A DNA stretch of 64,000 nt, taken from assembly GCF_039523555.1 (NCBI RefSeq), contig NZ_BAAAFN010000015.1:434001-498000 (forward strand), read 5' to 3'. Positions 1 through 8,313 of the stretch are shown here, piece by piece. Numbering within the stretch: the stretch's first letter is position 1; each line of letters starts with the position of its first letter. The DNA is from Castellaniella daejeonensis (GTDB lineage Bacteria; Pseudomonadota; Gammaproteobacteria; Burkholderiales; Burkholderiaceae_B). The position numbers and the translations under genes were made by a program. Under the pieces are notes generated by a model. It ran no database searches. It was not told where the DNA came from and saw only the letters and a list, made by a program, of their open reading frames with translations.

Positions 1-2
1 CG

Positions 3-809
3 CCGCCGGCCGCGCAGACCACCCAGCGCGCCACGGCGCCGGCAGCCGGTGCGGCGGCAGGCACGGCGGCCGCGGGCACAGCGGCCAAGTCGGGCATGTC
101 CCGCTGGCTGGGCCCCATCGCCGGCATCGCCGCCGGCCTGGGCATTGCCGCGCTGCTGTCCAGCCTGGGGCTGTCCGGCGCCTTCCTGGAATTCCTCTCC
201 AGCGCCCTGCTGATCGGCCTCGTGGTCTTTGCCGTCATGTTCCTGGTGCGCCGCCTGCGGGGCGGCCAGCGCCCGCTGGCCACGGCCGGCGCCGCGCCGG
301 GCAATACCTATCGCCAGTCGGCACCCCAGGATCGGGGCTTCGGCATGACGGAGCGCCCGGCGTCCGAGCCCGCGGCCAGCGGCGCCCCGGTGATCGAGGC
401 CGCGCCGTCCGTCCAGGTCCAGGATCCGTCCTGGTTCATCCCGGCCGGTTTCGACGTGCCTGTCTTCCTGGACCAGGCCAAGCAGCAGTTCGTCCATGTG
501 CAGTCCCTGTGGGATACGGGCAACCGCGACGGCCTGCGTGAATTCCTGACCGATGACCTGCTGGCTGAAATCACTCCGCGCCTGCCCAGTCCCGAAGAAG
601 GCAACCGCACCGAAGTCGTGCTGCTCAATGCCGAGCTGCTGGGGATCGAGACCGTGGCTGGCGGCCACCTGGCCAGCGTGCGCTATTCCGGCATGCTGCG
701 CGAATCGGCCGGGGCCGAGGCCTTCCACTTCGAAGAGGTCTGGAACCTGTACAAGGCCGACGGCGCAGGCTGGCTGCTGGCCGGCATCCAGCAGACCAAC
801 GCGCGCTGA
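3..809 (+). CDS. Tim44-like domain membrane protein (5' end outside window)
   Basis: The reading frame is already open at the window edge, so the N-terminus is missing; the first visible Met (position 96) is probably internal. The visible part starts with an Ala/Thr/Pro-rich stretch, then two closely spaced hydrophobic segments (about 60 residues after the edge), a polar linker, and a C-terminal globular domain of about 130 residues beginning near FDVPVFLDQAKQQFVHVQ. That domain reads as the Tim44-like fold found in bacterial membrane proteins of unknown role. It lies just upstream of ubiJ-ubiB, as in many Burkholderiales. Function is unknown; a membrane-anchored binding domain is inferred. 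Confidence 0.75.
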   Translation, partial: PPAAQTTQRATAPAAGAAAGTAAAGTAAKSGMSRWLGPIAGIAAGLGIAALLSSLGLSGAFLEFLSSALLIGLVVFAVMFLVRRLRGGQRPLATAGAAPGNTYRQSAPQDRGFGMTERPASEPAASGAPVIEAAPSVQVQDPSWFIPAGFDVPVFLDQAKQQFVHVQSLWDTGNRDGLREFLTDDLLAEITPRLPSPEEGNRTEVVLLNAELLGIETVAGGHLASVRYSGMLRESAGAEAFHFEEVWNLYKADGAGWLLAGIQQTNAR

Positions 810-829
810 TCCACGCCCGAGCGGCTCGT

Positions 830-864
830 GCGGCCGCCCACCCCTTGCCGGGGAGGGCGGCCGC
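830..864. other. Long GC-rich hairpin between the Tim44-like gene and ubiJ
   Basis: Perfect 10-bp arms (830-839 and 855-864) enclose a second CCCC/GGGG stem, separated only by an A-A mismatch, giving about 14 pairs around a five-base loop. No T-run follows on either strand, so it is not a standard intrinsic terminator. It may end or stabilise the upstream transcript before ubiJ. Confidence 0.5.
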
Positions 865-992
865 CTGCATTCCGGCATGCGCAAAAGGCCGCGGGCCGGG
901 TGCGCACGCATCCTGCGGCCTGCGTGCAGGGGGTGCAAAACCGGTAAACTGGGGCCTGCGCCCGATCCGGCGCACCCGCGGCCCCGTCGTTC

Positions 993-1619
993 ATGATCAT
1001 GCCTCTTCCCTTTCCCTTTCCCGCTCCTTCCGATGTCCTGCTCCGGGGGCTGAATGCGCTGCTGCACCGAGAACCCTGGGCGCGCGAACGGCTGGCGGCC
1101 CACGCCGGCAAATCGCTGCGGCTGACGGGCGGCGAGCCCTGGACGCTGCAATGCGCGATCGCATCCGACGGTTCGCTGCGGCCCTGCGACCGGGCCGTGG
1201 TGCCCGACGTGGTGCTGTCCATCCCGCCGGAGCGCCGCCGCGATCTGCCCGGCGCCTGGCGCAGCGAAGGGCTGGCGGGGGTCACGGGCCTGGCCCGTAT
1301 CCAGGGCGATGCCGGGCTGGCCCACCTGGTGTCCGACCTGGCCCGCGGCCTGCGCTGGGACATGGAAGACGACCTGTCGCGCGTCGTCGGCGACGTGGCG
1401 GCAGTCCGCCTGACTCGGGGTGCACGCGAATTTGCAGGCGGCCTGCGGCAGGCCGTGCGCCGCGCGCAGGACAACATCTCGGAATACCTGGGCGAGGAAT
1501 CCGGCCTGGGCATCCGCGGCACGGACTTCCAGGCCTGGGTATCGGAACGCCAGGCGCTCGAATCCCGGCTGGAGCGTCTCGATGCGCGCCTGCGCCGGCT
1601 GGAGGGCGGGACATGCTGA
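993..1619 (+). CDS. ubiJ: Ubiquinone biosynthesis accessory factor UbiJ (SCP2 domain)
   Basis: 208 residues. The first 115 or so residues fit an SCP2 lipid-binding domain, and the last 35 form a charged amphipathic helix (ERQALESRLERLDARLRRLE) that looks like a coiled coil; both are typical of UbiJ. In the family, UbiJ binds lipid or ubiquinone intermediates and supports the soluble Ubi complex. It overlaps the start of ubiB by seven bases, so the two are translationally coupled. The start could equally be the ATG at 999, because there is no clear ribosome binding site for either. Assignment rests on the domain pattern and the ubiB neighbour. Confidence 0.85.
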   Translation: MIMPLPFPFPAPSDVLLRGLNALLHREPWARERLAAHAGKSLRLTGGEPWTLQCAIASDGSLRPCDRAVVPDVVLSIPPERRRDLPGAWRSEGLAGVTGLARIQGDAGLAHLVSDLARGLRWDMEDDLSRVVGDVAAVRLTRGAREFAGGLRQAVRRAQDNISEYLGEESGLGIRGTDFQAWVSERQALESRLERLDARLRRLEGGTC

Positions 1620-3178
1620 CGTTCCTGCGCCTGGTCTACATTCTGTGGATCGGCCTGCGCTACCGGCTCGACGAACTGGTCCTGTCCGGCATCCAGCATC
1701 CCTGGGCGCATGCGCTGCTGAAGATCGCCTGCCTGGGCCGCCGCCCGCGCCGCGCGCGCGGCGAGCGCCTGCGGCTGGCCCTTGAAACCCTGGGGCCGAT
1801 CTACGTGAAATTCGGCCAGGTCCTGTCCACGCGCCGCGACCTGGTGCCCCAGGATATCGCCGACGAACTGGCGCGGCTCCAGGATCGCGTGCCGCCGTTC
1901 CCGTCCGATCAGGCCGCCGACATCATCCATGAGTCCCTGGGCAAGGCGCCGCAGGACTTGTTCGCCCGGTTCGAGCGCGATCCCGTGGCCTCGGCCTCGA
2001 TCGCCCAGGTGCATTTCGCCGTGCTGCACGACGGCCGCGAGGTCGCCGTCAAGGTCCTGCGCCCGGGCATGCGCGAAGCCATCGAGCGCGATCTCAAGCT
2101 GCTGCGCACGCTGGCAGGGCTGGTCGAGCGGCTGGCACCCGACGGGCGGCGCCTGAAGCCACGCGAGGTCGTGGCCGAATTCGACAAATACCTGCACGAC
2201 GAACTCGACCTGATCCGCGAAGCCGCGAACTGCAGCCAGCTGCGGCGCAATTTCGGCCCCGACACCGGCCGGGCCCACCTGCTGCGCGTGCCGGAAGTCG
2301 TCTGGGAATACTGCGCCAGCCAGGTCTTCACCATGGAACGCATGCGCGGCGTGCCGGTCAGCCAGGTCGATCGCCTGCGCGCCCTGGGTGTGGACATCCC
2401 GCTGCTGGCCCGCCAGGGCGTGGAAATCTTTTTCATGCAGGTGTTCACGGACGGCTTTTTCCATGCCGACATGCACCCGGGCAACATCTACGTCTCCGAC
2501 GATCCCGATACCCTGGGGCGCTACATCGCCCTGGATTTCGGCATCGTCGGCTCGCTGTCCGAATTCGACAAGAACTATCTGGCGCAGAACTTCCTCGCCT
2601 TCTTCCGGCGCGACTACCGCCGGGTTGCCCAGCTGCACATCGAGTCCGGGTGGGTGCCGCCCACGACGCGCGAAGAAGAACTCGAGGGTGCGGTGCGAGC
2701 CGTCTGCGAGCCGTATTTCGACCGGCCGCTGGCGGAAATATCCCTGGGGCAGGTGCTGCTGCGCCTGTTCCAGACCTCGCGGCGCTTCAACGTGGAAATC
2801 CAGCCGCAGCTGGTGCTGCTGCAGAAGACCCTGCTCAACGTCGAAGGCATGGGGCGCGAACTGGATCCCAACCTGGACCTGTGGCAAACCGCCAAGCCCT
2901 TCCTGGAAAAATGGATGCATCAGCGCGTCGGCCTGCGCGGCCTGCGCCAGCGCCTGGACCAGGAAGCCAGCCAGTGGGCCCAGATCCTGCCGCAGATTCC
3001 CCGCCTGGCCTATGCCCGCCTGAACCATCCCGACCCGGGGCCGGCAATGCGGACCGAGCTCGAACGCCTGCGCCGTGCCCAGGACCGTTCCAACCGGCTG
3101 CTGGCCGTGCTGTGCGGCATCCTGGCGGCCGGCCTGGGCGTGGCGGTCTGGGCGCTGACGCGCGGGGGCGGCGTGTGA
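1613..3178 (+). CDS. ubiB: UbiB-family atypical kinase/ATPase for ubiquinone biosynthesis
   Basis: 521 residues, the usual length. Visible UbiB motifs are the family signature KFGQ at residue 66, an Ala/Ser-rich nucleotide loop (ASASIAQVH) followed by a VAVKV lysine strand, the catalytic-loop motif HADMHPGN with Asp286, and the metal-binding LDFG with Asp308. The C-terminal 25 residues are a hydrophobic anchor. The family supports early ubiquinone synthesis at the inner membrane, probably through ATPase activity that extracts lipid precursors. The ATG at 1613 was chosen because it gives a full-length UbiB and overlaps ubiJ by seven bases; the frame is open much further upstream, but only inside ubiJ. 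Confidence 0.95.
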   Translation: MLTFLRLVYILWIGLRYRLDELVLSGIQHPWAHALLKIACLGRRPRRARGERLRLALETLGPIYVKFGQVLSTRRDLVPQDIADELARLQDRVPPFPSDQAADIIHESLGKAPQDLFARFERDPVASASIAQVHFAVLHDGREVAVKVLRPGMREAIERDLKLLRTLAGLVERLAPDGRRLKPREVVAEFDKYLHDELDLIREAANCSQLRRNFGPDTGRAHLLRVPEVVWEYCASQVFTMERMRGVPVSQVDRLRALGVDIPLLARQGVEIFFMQVFTDGFFHADMHPGNIYVSDDPDTLGRYIALDFGIVGSLSEFDKNYLAQNFLAFFRRDYRRVAQLHIESGWVPPTTREEELEGAVRAVCEPYFDRPLAEISLGQVLLRLFQTSRRFNVEIQPQLVLLQKTLLNVEGMGRELDPNLDLWQTAKPFLEKWMHQRVGLRGLRQRLDQEASQWAQILPQIPRLAYARLNHPDPGPAMRTELERLRRAQDRSNRLLAVLCGILAAGLGVAVWALTRGGGV

Positions 3179-3657
3179 TGGCCCGCTTCGAATCCAAGAT
3201 CCTTGATCGCGCGGCCTGCGAGCAGGCCGTGCGCAACGGCCGCTTCCCGCGGCCGCTGGTCTTCACCAACGGCGTGTTCGACATCCTGCATCGCGGCCAT
3301 GTCACCTATCTGGACGAGGCGGCCGAGCTGGGGGCCTCGCTGATCGTGGGGGTGAACACGGACGATTCCGTGCGCCGCCTGGGCAAGGGCGACGACCGGC
3401 CGCTGAATGTCCAGGAAGACCGGGCAGCGCTGCTGGCCGCCCTGGCATGTGTGGACGGGGTGGTGCTGTTCCCGGAAGACACGCCGCTGGAACTGATCCG
3501 TGCCCTGCGGCCCGACGTGATCGTCAAGGGCGGCGACTACGACATGGATGCGCTGCCTGAAACTGCGGTGGTGCGCGGCTGGGGCGGACGGGCCGTGGCC
3601 ATTCCGTTCGAGCATCAGCGCTCGACCACGGCGCTCCTGAAGAAAATCCGGACCTGA
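3178..3657 (+). CDS. rfaE2: D-glycero-beta-D-manno-heptose 1-phosphate adenylyltransferase
   Basis: 159 residues, the size of the stand-alone adenylyltransferase domain of HldE. It has the nucleotidyltransferase HxGH motif (HRGH, residues 38-41), the GVNTDDSVRRLGKG segment, FPEDTP and the DVIVKGGDY stretch, and ends in RSTTALLKKI as the family does. It makes ADP-heptose for the LPS inner core. The kinase half (RfaE1/HldE-N) is not in the window, so this is the split form common in Burkholderiales. Its ATG shares one base with the ubiB stop (TGATG), so it is probably co-transcribed with ubiJB. Confidence 0.93.
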   Translation: MARFESKILDRAACEQAVRNGRFPRPLVFTNGVFDILHRGHVTYLDEAAELGASLIVGVNTDDSVRRLGKGDDRPLNVQEDRAALLAALACVDGVVLFPEDTPLELIRALRPDVIVKGGDYDMDALPETAVVRGWGGRAVAIPFEHQRSTTALLKKIRT

Positions 3658-3718
3658 CCGCAGGCCCGCCCCCTGGGGCAGGTTGCGGTCCGGATCCGGA
3701 CTGGCGGCTTTGCAGGCC

Positions 3719-4399
3719 TTAGAACTTGAAGCGCGACCGCGCGGTGCCGCGCAGGGGCTTCACGTAGGTGTCGAAGATGGACACGGTGTCGAAATTCGCA
3801 GCGCTGGTGCGCGTGATGCGGCACACGGTCATGATCGGGTTGTGGCCGACGATGGCCACCAGGCGGCCGCCCACGGCCAGCTGGTATTTCAGCGCGTCGG
3901 GCACCGAAGGGACGGAACCGGTGATCAGGATGGCATCGTATTCGGCGGTGCCCCAGCCGGCGTGCGCGTCGCCGGTTTCCACGGTGACGTTGGCGACCTG
4001 GCTGCGCGCCAGGTTTGCCTGGGCAAAGGCCGACAGGCGGCTTTCGAGCTCGATACTGGTGACCTGCTGGCACAGGCGCGACAGCAGGGCGGCCTGGTAG
4101 CCCGATCCCGTGCCGATTTCCAGGACGCAGTCCGTGGGTTTCAGTTGCAGTTCTTCGGCCAGCTTGGCCTCGACCTTGGGGGACAGCATGGTTTCGCGGG
4201 TATCGACGCCGTCGATCACCAGTGGCAATTCCGTGTCCGTGAAGGCCAGGGCGCGCATCTGGGGCGGAACGAAGCGCTCGCGGGGCATGTCGAAGACGGC
4301 TTGCAGCACCCGTTCGTCCTGGACGTTCCAGGGGCGGATCTGCTGTTCGACCATGTTGAAGCGGGCACGATCGGCGTCGGTGATGTCGTTGACGTTCAT
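3719..4399 (-). CDS. PCMT-family (protein-L-isoaspartate O-methyltransferase-like) protein
   Basis: 226 residues. The SAM-binding motif VLEIGTGSGYQAALLS is intact and the overall pattern matches the PCMT family. The N-terminal substrate-side motif differs: canonical enzymes have a TISQPY-like segment, whereas this protein has ETMLSPKV. That substitution is common in a proteobacterial paralogue group and makes true isoaspartate repair uncertain. In related genomes this paralogue often precedes a rhodanese and tolC; here it stands alone, convergent with the heptose adenylyltransferase gene. A 14-bp palindrome at 3688-3701 lies between the two 3' ends. Family assignment is secure; substrate is not. 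Confidence 0.85.
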   Translation of the reverse strand: MNVNDITDADRARFNMVEQQIRPWNVQDERVLQAVFDMPRERFVPPQMRALAFTDTELPLVIDGVDTRETMLSPKVEAKLAEELQLKPTDCVLEIGTGSGYQAALLSRLCQQVTSIELESRLSAFAQANLARSQVANVTVETGDAHAGWGTAEYDAILITGSVPSVPDALKYQLAVGGRLVAIVGHNPIMTVCRITRTSAANFDTVSIFDTYVKPLRGTARSRFKF

Positions 4400-4471
4400 G
4401 TCGCAGGGGTACCAGAGTTTGATTCGAGTCCGATTATAGGCCAGCAGCCCGCATGGCGGGCTTGCGCGGGA

Positions 4472-5296
4472 TCAGGTCTGCGAAGCGGGCCACAAGGCGT
4501 GGAAGTGATGCACCGGGCCGTGGCCGGAGCCCACCTGGAGCTGGCCGGATGCGGCGATGGCGCGTTCCAGCCAGGCCTTGGCGTGGCGGGCGGCTTCGGG
4601 CACGCCGGGTGCGCGCGGCAGCAGGGCGGCCATCGCCGCCGACAGTGTGCAGCCGGTGCCGTGGGTGTTGGGCGTGTCGATGCGCCGGCCCGGCAGTTCG
4701 ATCAGCCGGTCGCCGTCGTGCAGCAGGTCGATGGTGTCGTTGCCCGGCAGATGGCCGCCTTTCAGGAGGACCCAGCGTTCGCCGTCGTCGGCCAGCAGCC
4801 GGCGCAGGCGCTCGGCGACGCGGCGCATGTCCTTCAGGTTGTCGACGGGGCTTTGCCCCAGCAGTACCCCCGCTTCCGGCAGGTTGGGCGTGATGACGGT
4901 GGCCAGCGGGATCAGGCCTTCGCGCAGCGCGTCCAGCGCCTGGCGTTCCAGCAGGTGATCGCCGCTCTTGGCGACCATCACGGGATCGAGCACCAGATGC
5001 GCCGGTTTCCAGTGCTCCAGGCGGTCGGCCACCACACGGGTGACGCCGGCCTGGCCCAGCATGCCGATCTTCACGGCGTCCACGCGCACGTCGTTGAACA
5101 GCGTGTCGATCTGCGCAGCGACGAATTCCGGCGGCACGGGAGAAATGCCCGTGACCGCCTGCGTGTTCTGCGCGGTCAGCGCGGCGATCACGGCCATGCC
5201 GTAGGCGCCCAGGGCGCTCATGGTCTTGACATCGGCCAGCACGCCGGCGCCGCCCGAGGGGTCCACGCCGGCAATCGACAGGGTATTGGGGATCAT
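4472..5296 (-). CDS. thiD: Hydroxymethylpyrimidine/phosphomethylpyrimidine kinase ThiD
   Basis: 274 residues. The N-terminal SIAGVDPSGGAGVLADVKTM, the DPVMVAKSGD segment, TPNLPEAGVLLG, LLKGGHLPG and the anion-hole motif THGTGCTLSAAMAALL identify a ribokinase-fold HMP/HMP-P kinase. It phosphorylates HMP and HMP-P to supply the pyrimidine half of thiamine. The ATG at 5296 gives the family start (MIPNTLSIAGVD); the frame is open further upstream, but only in the shadow of thiG. It follows thiG on the same strand with a 59-bp gap holding a palindrome. A ThiE-like domain is encoded elsewhere in the window (33681-34676). Confidence 0.95.
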   Translation of the reverse strand: MIPNTLSIAGVDPSGGAGVLADVKTMSALGAYGMAVIAALTAQNTQAVTGISPVPPEFVAAQIDTLFNDVRVDAVKIGMLGQAGVTRVVADRLEHWKPAHLVLDPVMVAKSGDHLLERQALDALREGLIPLATVITPNLPEAGVLLGQSPVDNLKDMRRVAERLRRLLADDGERWVLLKGGHLPGNDTIDLLHDGDRLIELPGRRIDTPNTHGTGCTLSAAMAALLPRAPGVPEAARHAKAWLERAIAASGQLQVGSGHGPVHHFHALWPASQT

Positions 5297-5317
5297 CGCA
5301 GGCTCCGTGCGGATGGG

Positions 5318-5339
5318 GCCGGGACGCATGCGTCCCGGC
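5318..5339. other. 22-bp perfect palindrome between thiG and thiD
   Basis: The sequence has 11-bp perfect arms (GCCGGGACGCA and its complement) in the 59-bp gap separating thiG from thiD on the minus strand. It would form a strong RNA hairpin. No T-tract follows, so it is more likely a processing or stability element, or a partial terminator tuning thiD relative to thiG, than a full terminator. Confidence 0.5.
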
Positions 5340-5355
5340 GAGTGCGGGATCGGGA

Positions 5356-6159
5356 TCAGGCGGCCCGGGTCGAGGGCAGCAGGCCTTCGGAAGGCGAGCT
5401 GGGGTCGGCGTCGTAGTACTTGCGCTTGATGCGGCCGGCCAGGTAGGCCTCGCGCCCGGCTTGCACGCCCAGGCGCATGGCGCGTGCCATGCGGATCGGG
5501 TCGCGCGCGCCGGCGATCGCCGTGTTCATCAGGATGGCATCGCAGCCCAGTTCCATGGCGATGGCGGCATCCGATGCCGTGCCCACCCCGGCGTCCACCA
5601 GCACCGGCACGCGGGCCTGGTCGATGATCAGGCGCAGGTTCCAGGGGTTGACGATGCCCATGCCCGAACCGATCAGCGATGCCAGCGGCATCACGGCCGC
5701 GACGCCGATGTCTTCCAGCATGCGGCATTGGATCGGGTCGTCGCTGCAATACACCATGACCTGGAAGCCTTCGGCCACCAGCGTGCGGGCGGCGGCCAGG
5801 GTTTCCGGCATGTTGGGGAACAGGTTGCCCGAATCGCCCAGGACTTCGAGCTTGACCAGGTTGTGGCCGTCCAGCAGTTCCCGCGCCAGGCGCAGCGTGC
5901 GTACGGCGTCTTCGGCGGTGTAGCAGCCAGCCGTGTTCGGCAGGATGGTGTAGCGGTCCGGTGACAGGAAATCCAGCAGGTTGGGCTCGCCCGGGTTCTG
6001 GCCGATGTTGGTGCGGCGGATGGCGACGGTGACGATTTCGGCGCCGCTGGCTTCGATGGCTTCGCGGGTCTGTTCGAAATCCCGGTACTTGCCGGTGCCG
6101 ACCAGCAGGCGGGAATGGAATACGCGGTCGGCGATGGTGAGGGTGTCTGGGGTGGTCAT
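5356..6159 (-). CDS. thiG: Thiazole synthase ThiG
   Basis: 267 residues, normal for ThiG. The TIM-barrel enzyme condenses ThiS-thiocarboxylate, dehydroglycine and 1-deoxyxylulose 5-phosphate into the thiazole of thiamine. The Schiff-base lysine region NLVKLEVLGD, VMVYCSDDP, PLASLIGSGMGIVNP and the phosphate-binding DAGVGTASDAA and LMNTAIAGA segments are all present. The ATG at 6159 gives the family start (SRLLVGTGKY at about residue 16); upstream in-frame codons look like intergenic sequence. No thiS or thiO lies directly upstream and I found no TPP riboswitch core in 6160-6298, so its sulfur carrier and control must lie elsewhere. Confidence 0.95.
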   Translation of the reverse strand: MTTPDTLTIADRVFHSRLLVGTGKYRDFEQTREAIEASGAEIVTVAIRRTNIGQNPGEPNLLDFLSPDRYTILPNTAGCYTAEDAVRTLRLARELLDGHNLVKLEVLGDSGNLFPNMPETLAAARTLVAEGFQVMVYCSDDPIQCRMLEDIGVAAVMPLASLIGSGMGIVNPWNLRLIIDQARVPVLVDAGVGTASDAAIAMELGCDAILMNTAIAGARDPIRMARAMRLGVQAGREAYLAGRIKRKYYDADPSSPSEGLLPSTRAA

Positions 6160-6298
6160 GGAGGTGTGTGTCTGAAGAACCGGAAAGCGGGCAGCCGCGT
6201 CGGGCGGCCACCCCCAAGGATAATCCATTTGCGGCGGCCCGATGGCTGCGCTTTCCCGACAGACGTTTCCAGGCCGCCCCGTGAGATTGCCGCCACGG

Positions 6299-7651
6299 TC
6301 AGTGCAGGATGATGCCGCCGCCTTCCTCGACCTGCTGGTCGGATTCCGCGGCTTTCTTGCGTGCGGGTTTCCTGGCGGGGGGCTTGGCTGCGGGCGCTGG
6401 CGCCTGCAGGCGGGCCACCGCGCCCCGGGAAATGGCGTCTGCGCTGCCGCTGATGATGTCGCCATAGGCAATCCTGGCCTGTACGGTGCCGATGCGGATC
6501 GTTGCGACGCGTTCTTCGGCGGCGCCCAGCTGCTCTCCGGTATCGGGGTCGATCAGGGCCTCGCCTTGCGCATAGATGTCGTAGGTCTGGCCGCTGGCCG
6601 CCAGGCCCTGGCCACGATTGATGACGACCCGGCCATTGGTCACGGCGACGACCTTTGGCGGGCTGACGATCTCGGAGATATCGCCGATGATTTTGTCCAG
6701 GAACCCGTCCAGGGCCGCGCTGAGCTTGTTGCCGCTGGAGCTGAAGCTGCTGGAATCGGACCACCGCACGGCGCGGGTGGCCGATTCGACCAAGGTGTAG
6801 CGCACCGAGGCACGGGTCGATGTCGAGACCTCGCGGTTGGTTTCACCCGTCAGGTCGATGAATTCTTCCTTGACCTTGGTGGATACGCCGGCCTGCGTCA
6901 GGTCGACGATCAGCATGAAATCGGCGCCCAGCGCCTGGCCGAGCTTGCCACGCTGTTCGTCGGAGGCCTGATCGCTTTCGAGCAGGCTCAGCTCCTGGCC
7001 GATGGCGCTGTCGTTGCTGCGATCCAGCACGGTGAAGCGGCCGCTCTTGACGAGCTTGTCGGTCAGCGCCTGGCGCAACTGGTCGGCGTTGGCGCTCTTG
7101 CGCAATCGTCCGGTGGTGACGACGGCGATGCTGTCGCGCTGGGCCTGTGGCGCCTTGGACTTGAACTCGATCTTTTCGACCGCCACTTCCAGGTCGACCT
7201 CGCAGCCCTTGTTCTCGCAGGACTGCCGGATGACCTTGTAGCCCTTGACCTTGCCCTGGCTGGTCACGCGGTTCTCGCTGCCGATGCCGGCTTCGAGCGT
7301 GGTGCGCGAGGCCCCCGCGCCTTCGATGTGTGCGCTGCCGCTGGCAGTCTTGGACGCGCCCTTGCCGGGCGACTGGAGCTTGCCTTCGGTATTCAGGCTG
7401 CTGTAGCCGGCGGTGATTTCGCCTTCGCCGGATTCCTTGACCGAAAGCGTGGCCTTGGGGCCCGCCGACCGGGTGGCAACCTGCGCGCCCGTGACCTGGC
7501 GCACCGCGTCGCCCAGCGCGGATTCGATGGCCTGCTCATAGGTGTCGCCGTAGCCGTGGGCCTGCACGGTGACTTCCGTCGCCTGTTGTGCCTGGCCGGA
7601 GAACGGCCAGGCCAACGCCAGGCACAATGCCAGAAGAGAAGAGGTCTTCAT
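6299..7651 (-). CDS. Secreted CsgG-like/flagellar-assembly-like periplasmic protein
   Basis: 450 residues with a clear signal peptide (about residues 1-22, cleavage near GQAQQ). After an N-terminal domain resembling the secreted region that precedes CsgG-like domains, residues 170-330 read as a CsgG/LpoB-type fold (DSIAVVTTGRLRKS..., then a SGRFTVLDRS strand). The C-terminal 50 residues are Ala/Pro/Lys-rich and end EEGGGIILH. There is no lipobox, so it is probably periplasmic. It is the last gene of a three-gene set with an LpoB-like and a COG3014-like lipoprotein, spaced six bases after the former. The set recurs in proteobacteria but its role is not established; an envelope or cell-wall assembly function is inferred. 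Confidence 0.7.
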   Translation of the reverse strand: MKTSSLLALCLALAWPFSGQAQQATEVTVQAHGYGDTYEQAIESALGDAVRQVTGAQVATRSAGPKATLSVKESGEGEITAGYSSLNTEGKLQSPGKGASKTASGSAHIEGAGASRTTLEAGIGSENRVTSQGKVKGYKVIRQSCENKGCEVDLEVAVEKIEFKSKAPQAQRDSIAVVTTGRLRKSANADQLRQALTDKLVKSGRFTVLDRSNDSAIGQELSLLESDQASDEQRGKLGQALGADFMLIVDLTQAGVSTKVKEEFIDLTGETNREVSTSTRASVRYTLVESATRAVRWSDSSSFSSSGNKLSAALDGFLDKIIGDISEIVSPPKVVAVTNGRVVINRGQGLAASGQTYDIYAQGEALIDPDTGEQLGAAEERVATIRIGTVQARIAYGDIISGSADAISRGAVARLQAPAPAAKPPARKPARKKAAESDQQVEEGGGIILH

Positions 7652-7657
7652 CGCGGC

Positions 7658-8272
7658 TCACCAGCTGACGGTGCGGTTGTCCCCGCGTTTCACGATGGGG
7701 TATTCGCCTTCCCAGTAGGCCAGGCCGTCGTCCAGATTGGTCATGGTCAGCTGGAAGTAGTAATCGACCTGCTGGGTGCGGCTGCTGACGCGATTGTTGC
7801 GCTGGATGATCTTGCCCGAGAGCGAGAAATCGGGAGCAATCACCCGGCCGTCTTTCTTGACGGTGCGCTGGTTGATCATCTTCGATGATTTCAACTGGCG
7901 GGACTTGGCGGTCATCGCGTCTTCGGGGCCGTTCAGGCCGACGGCCGTGGTGACGATGAAGCGGCCCGAATTCAGCAGGCTGATGCGGATCTTCTTGGTC
8001 AGCTGGTCGGTATCGATGCGCTGGGCGGTGTCGTTGATGACGTTGGACACCGTCAGCACATAGCGCGCACCCTGGTTGGACTTGGGGTGCACCATCAGCG
8101 GCGATGCGAGCATCTGGTTGACCAGTTCCGTGGCGGCGTTTTCGAAATCCTTGTAATCCAGGCCCATCACGGCGACGGTGTCGTTCTTCATGTCGACGTA
8201 GTGGGTGGGCGTGGCGCAGCCGGCAAGGGCCAGGCAGAGCGCGGACACGGAAAGCAGGGCGCGAGTGTTCAT
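7658..8272 (-). CDS. LpoB-like lipoprotein (penicillin-binding-protein activator family)
   Basis: 204 residues starting MNTRALLSVSALCLALAGC: a lipoprotein signal with lipobox LAGC, Cys at about residue 19. The ATG at 8272 was preferred to the upstream one at 8317 because it places the signal peptide at the N-terminus. The mature part has the LpoB/CsgG-like alpha-beta pattern, including VLTVSNVINDTAQRID, KKIRISLLNSGRF and a C-terminal SGKIIQ...YYFQLTMTNLDDG...WEGEYPIVK strand series. In enterobacteria LpoB activates PBP1b from the outer membrane; whether that holds here is inference. It is co-oriented and tightly spaced with the genes on both sides. Confidence 0.8.
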   Translation of the reverse strand: MNTRALLSVSALCLALAGCATPTHYVDMKNDTVAVMGLDYKDFENAATELVNQMLASPLMVHPKSNQGARYVLTVSNVINDTAQRIDTDQLTKKIRISLLNSGRFIVTTAVGLNGPEDAMTAKSRQLKSSKMINQRTVKKDGRVIAPDFSLSGKIIQRNNRVSSRTQQVDYYFQLTMTNLDDGLAYWEGEYPIVKRGDNRTVSW

Positions 8273-8313
8273 GGGTGTACCTCTGGTCGGGATGGTGAGG
8301 GATGGTGAGTCGT

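Noticed and set aside
3688..3701. 14-bp palindrome between the heptose adenylyltransferase and PCMT genes as a terminator
   Set aside because: It is short, contains the self-complementary centre GGATCC and has no T-run on either strand.
6160..6298. Possible TPP riboswitch upstream of thiG
   Set aside because: Neither the CUGAGA nor the ACCUGAUCUGG-type core is present on the minus strand.
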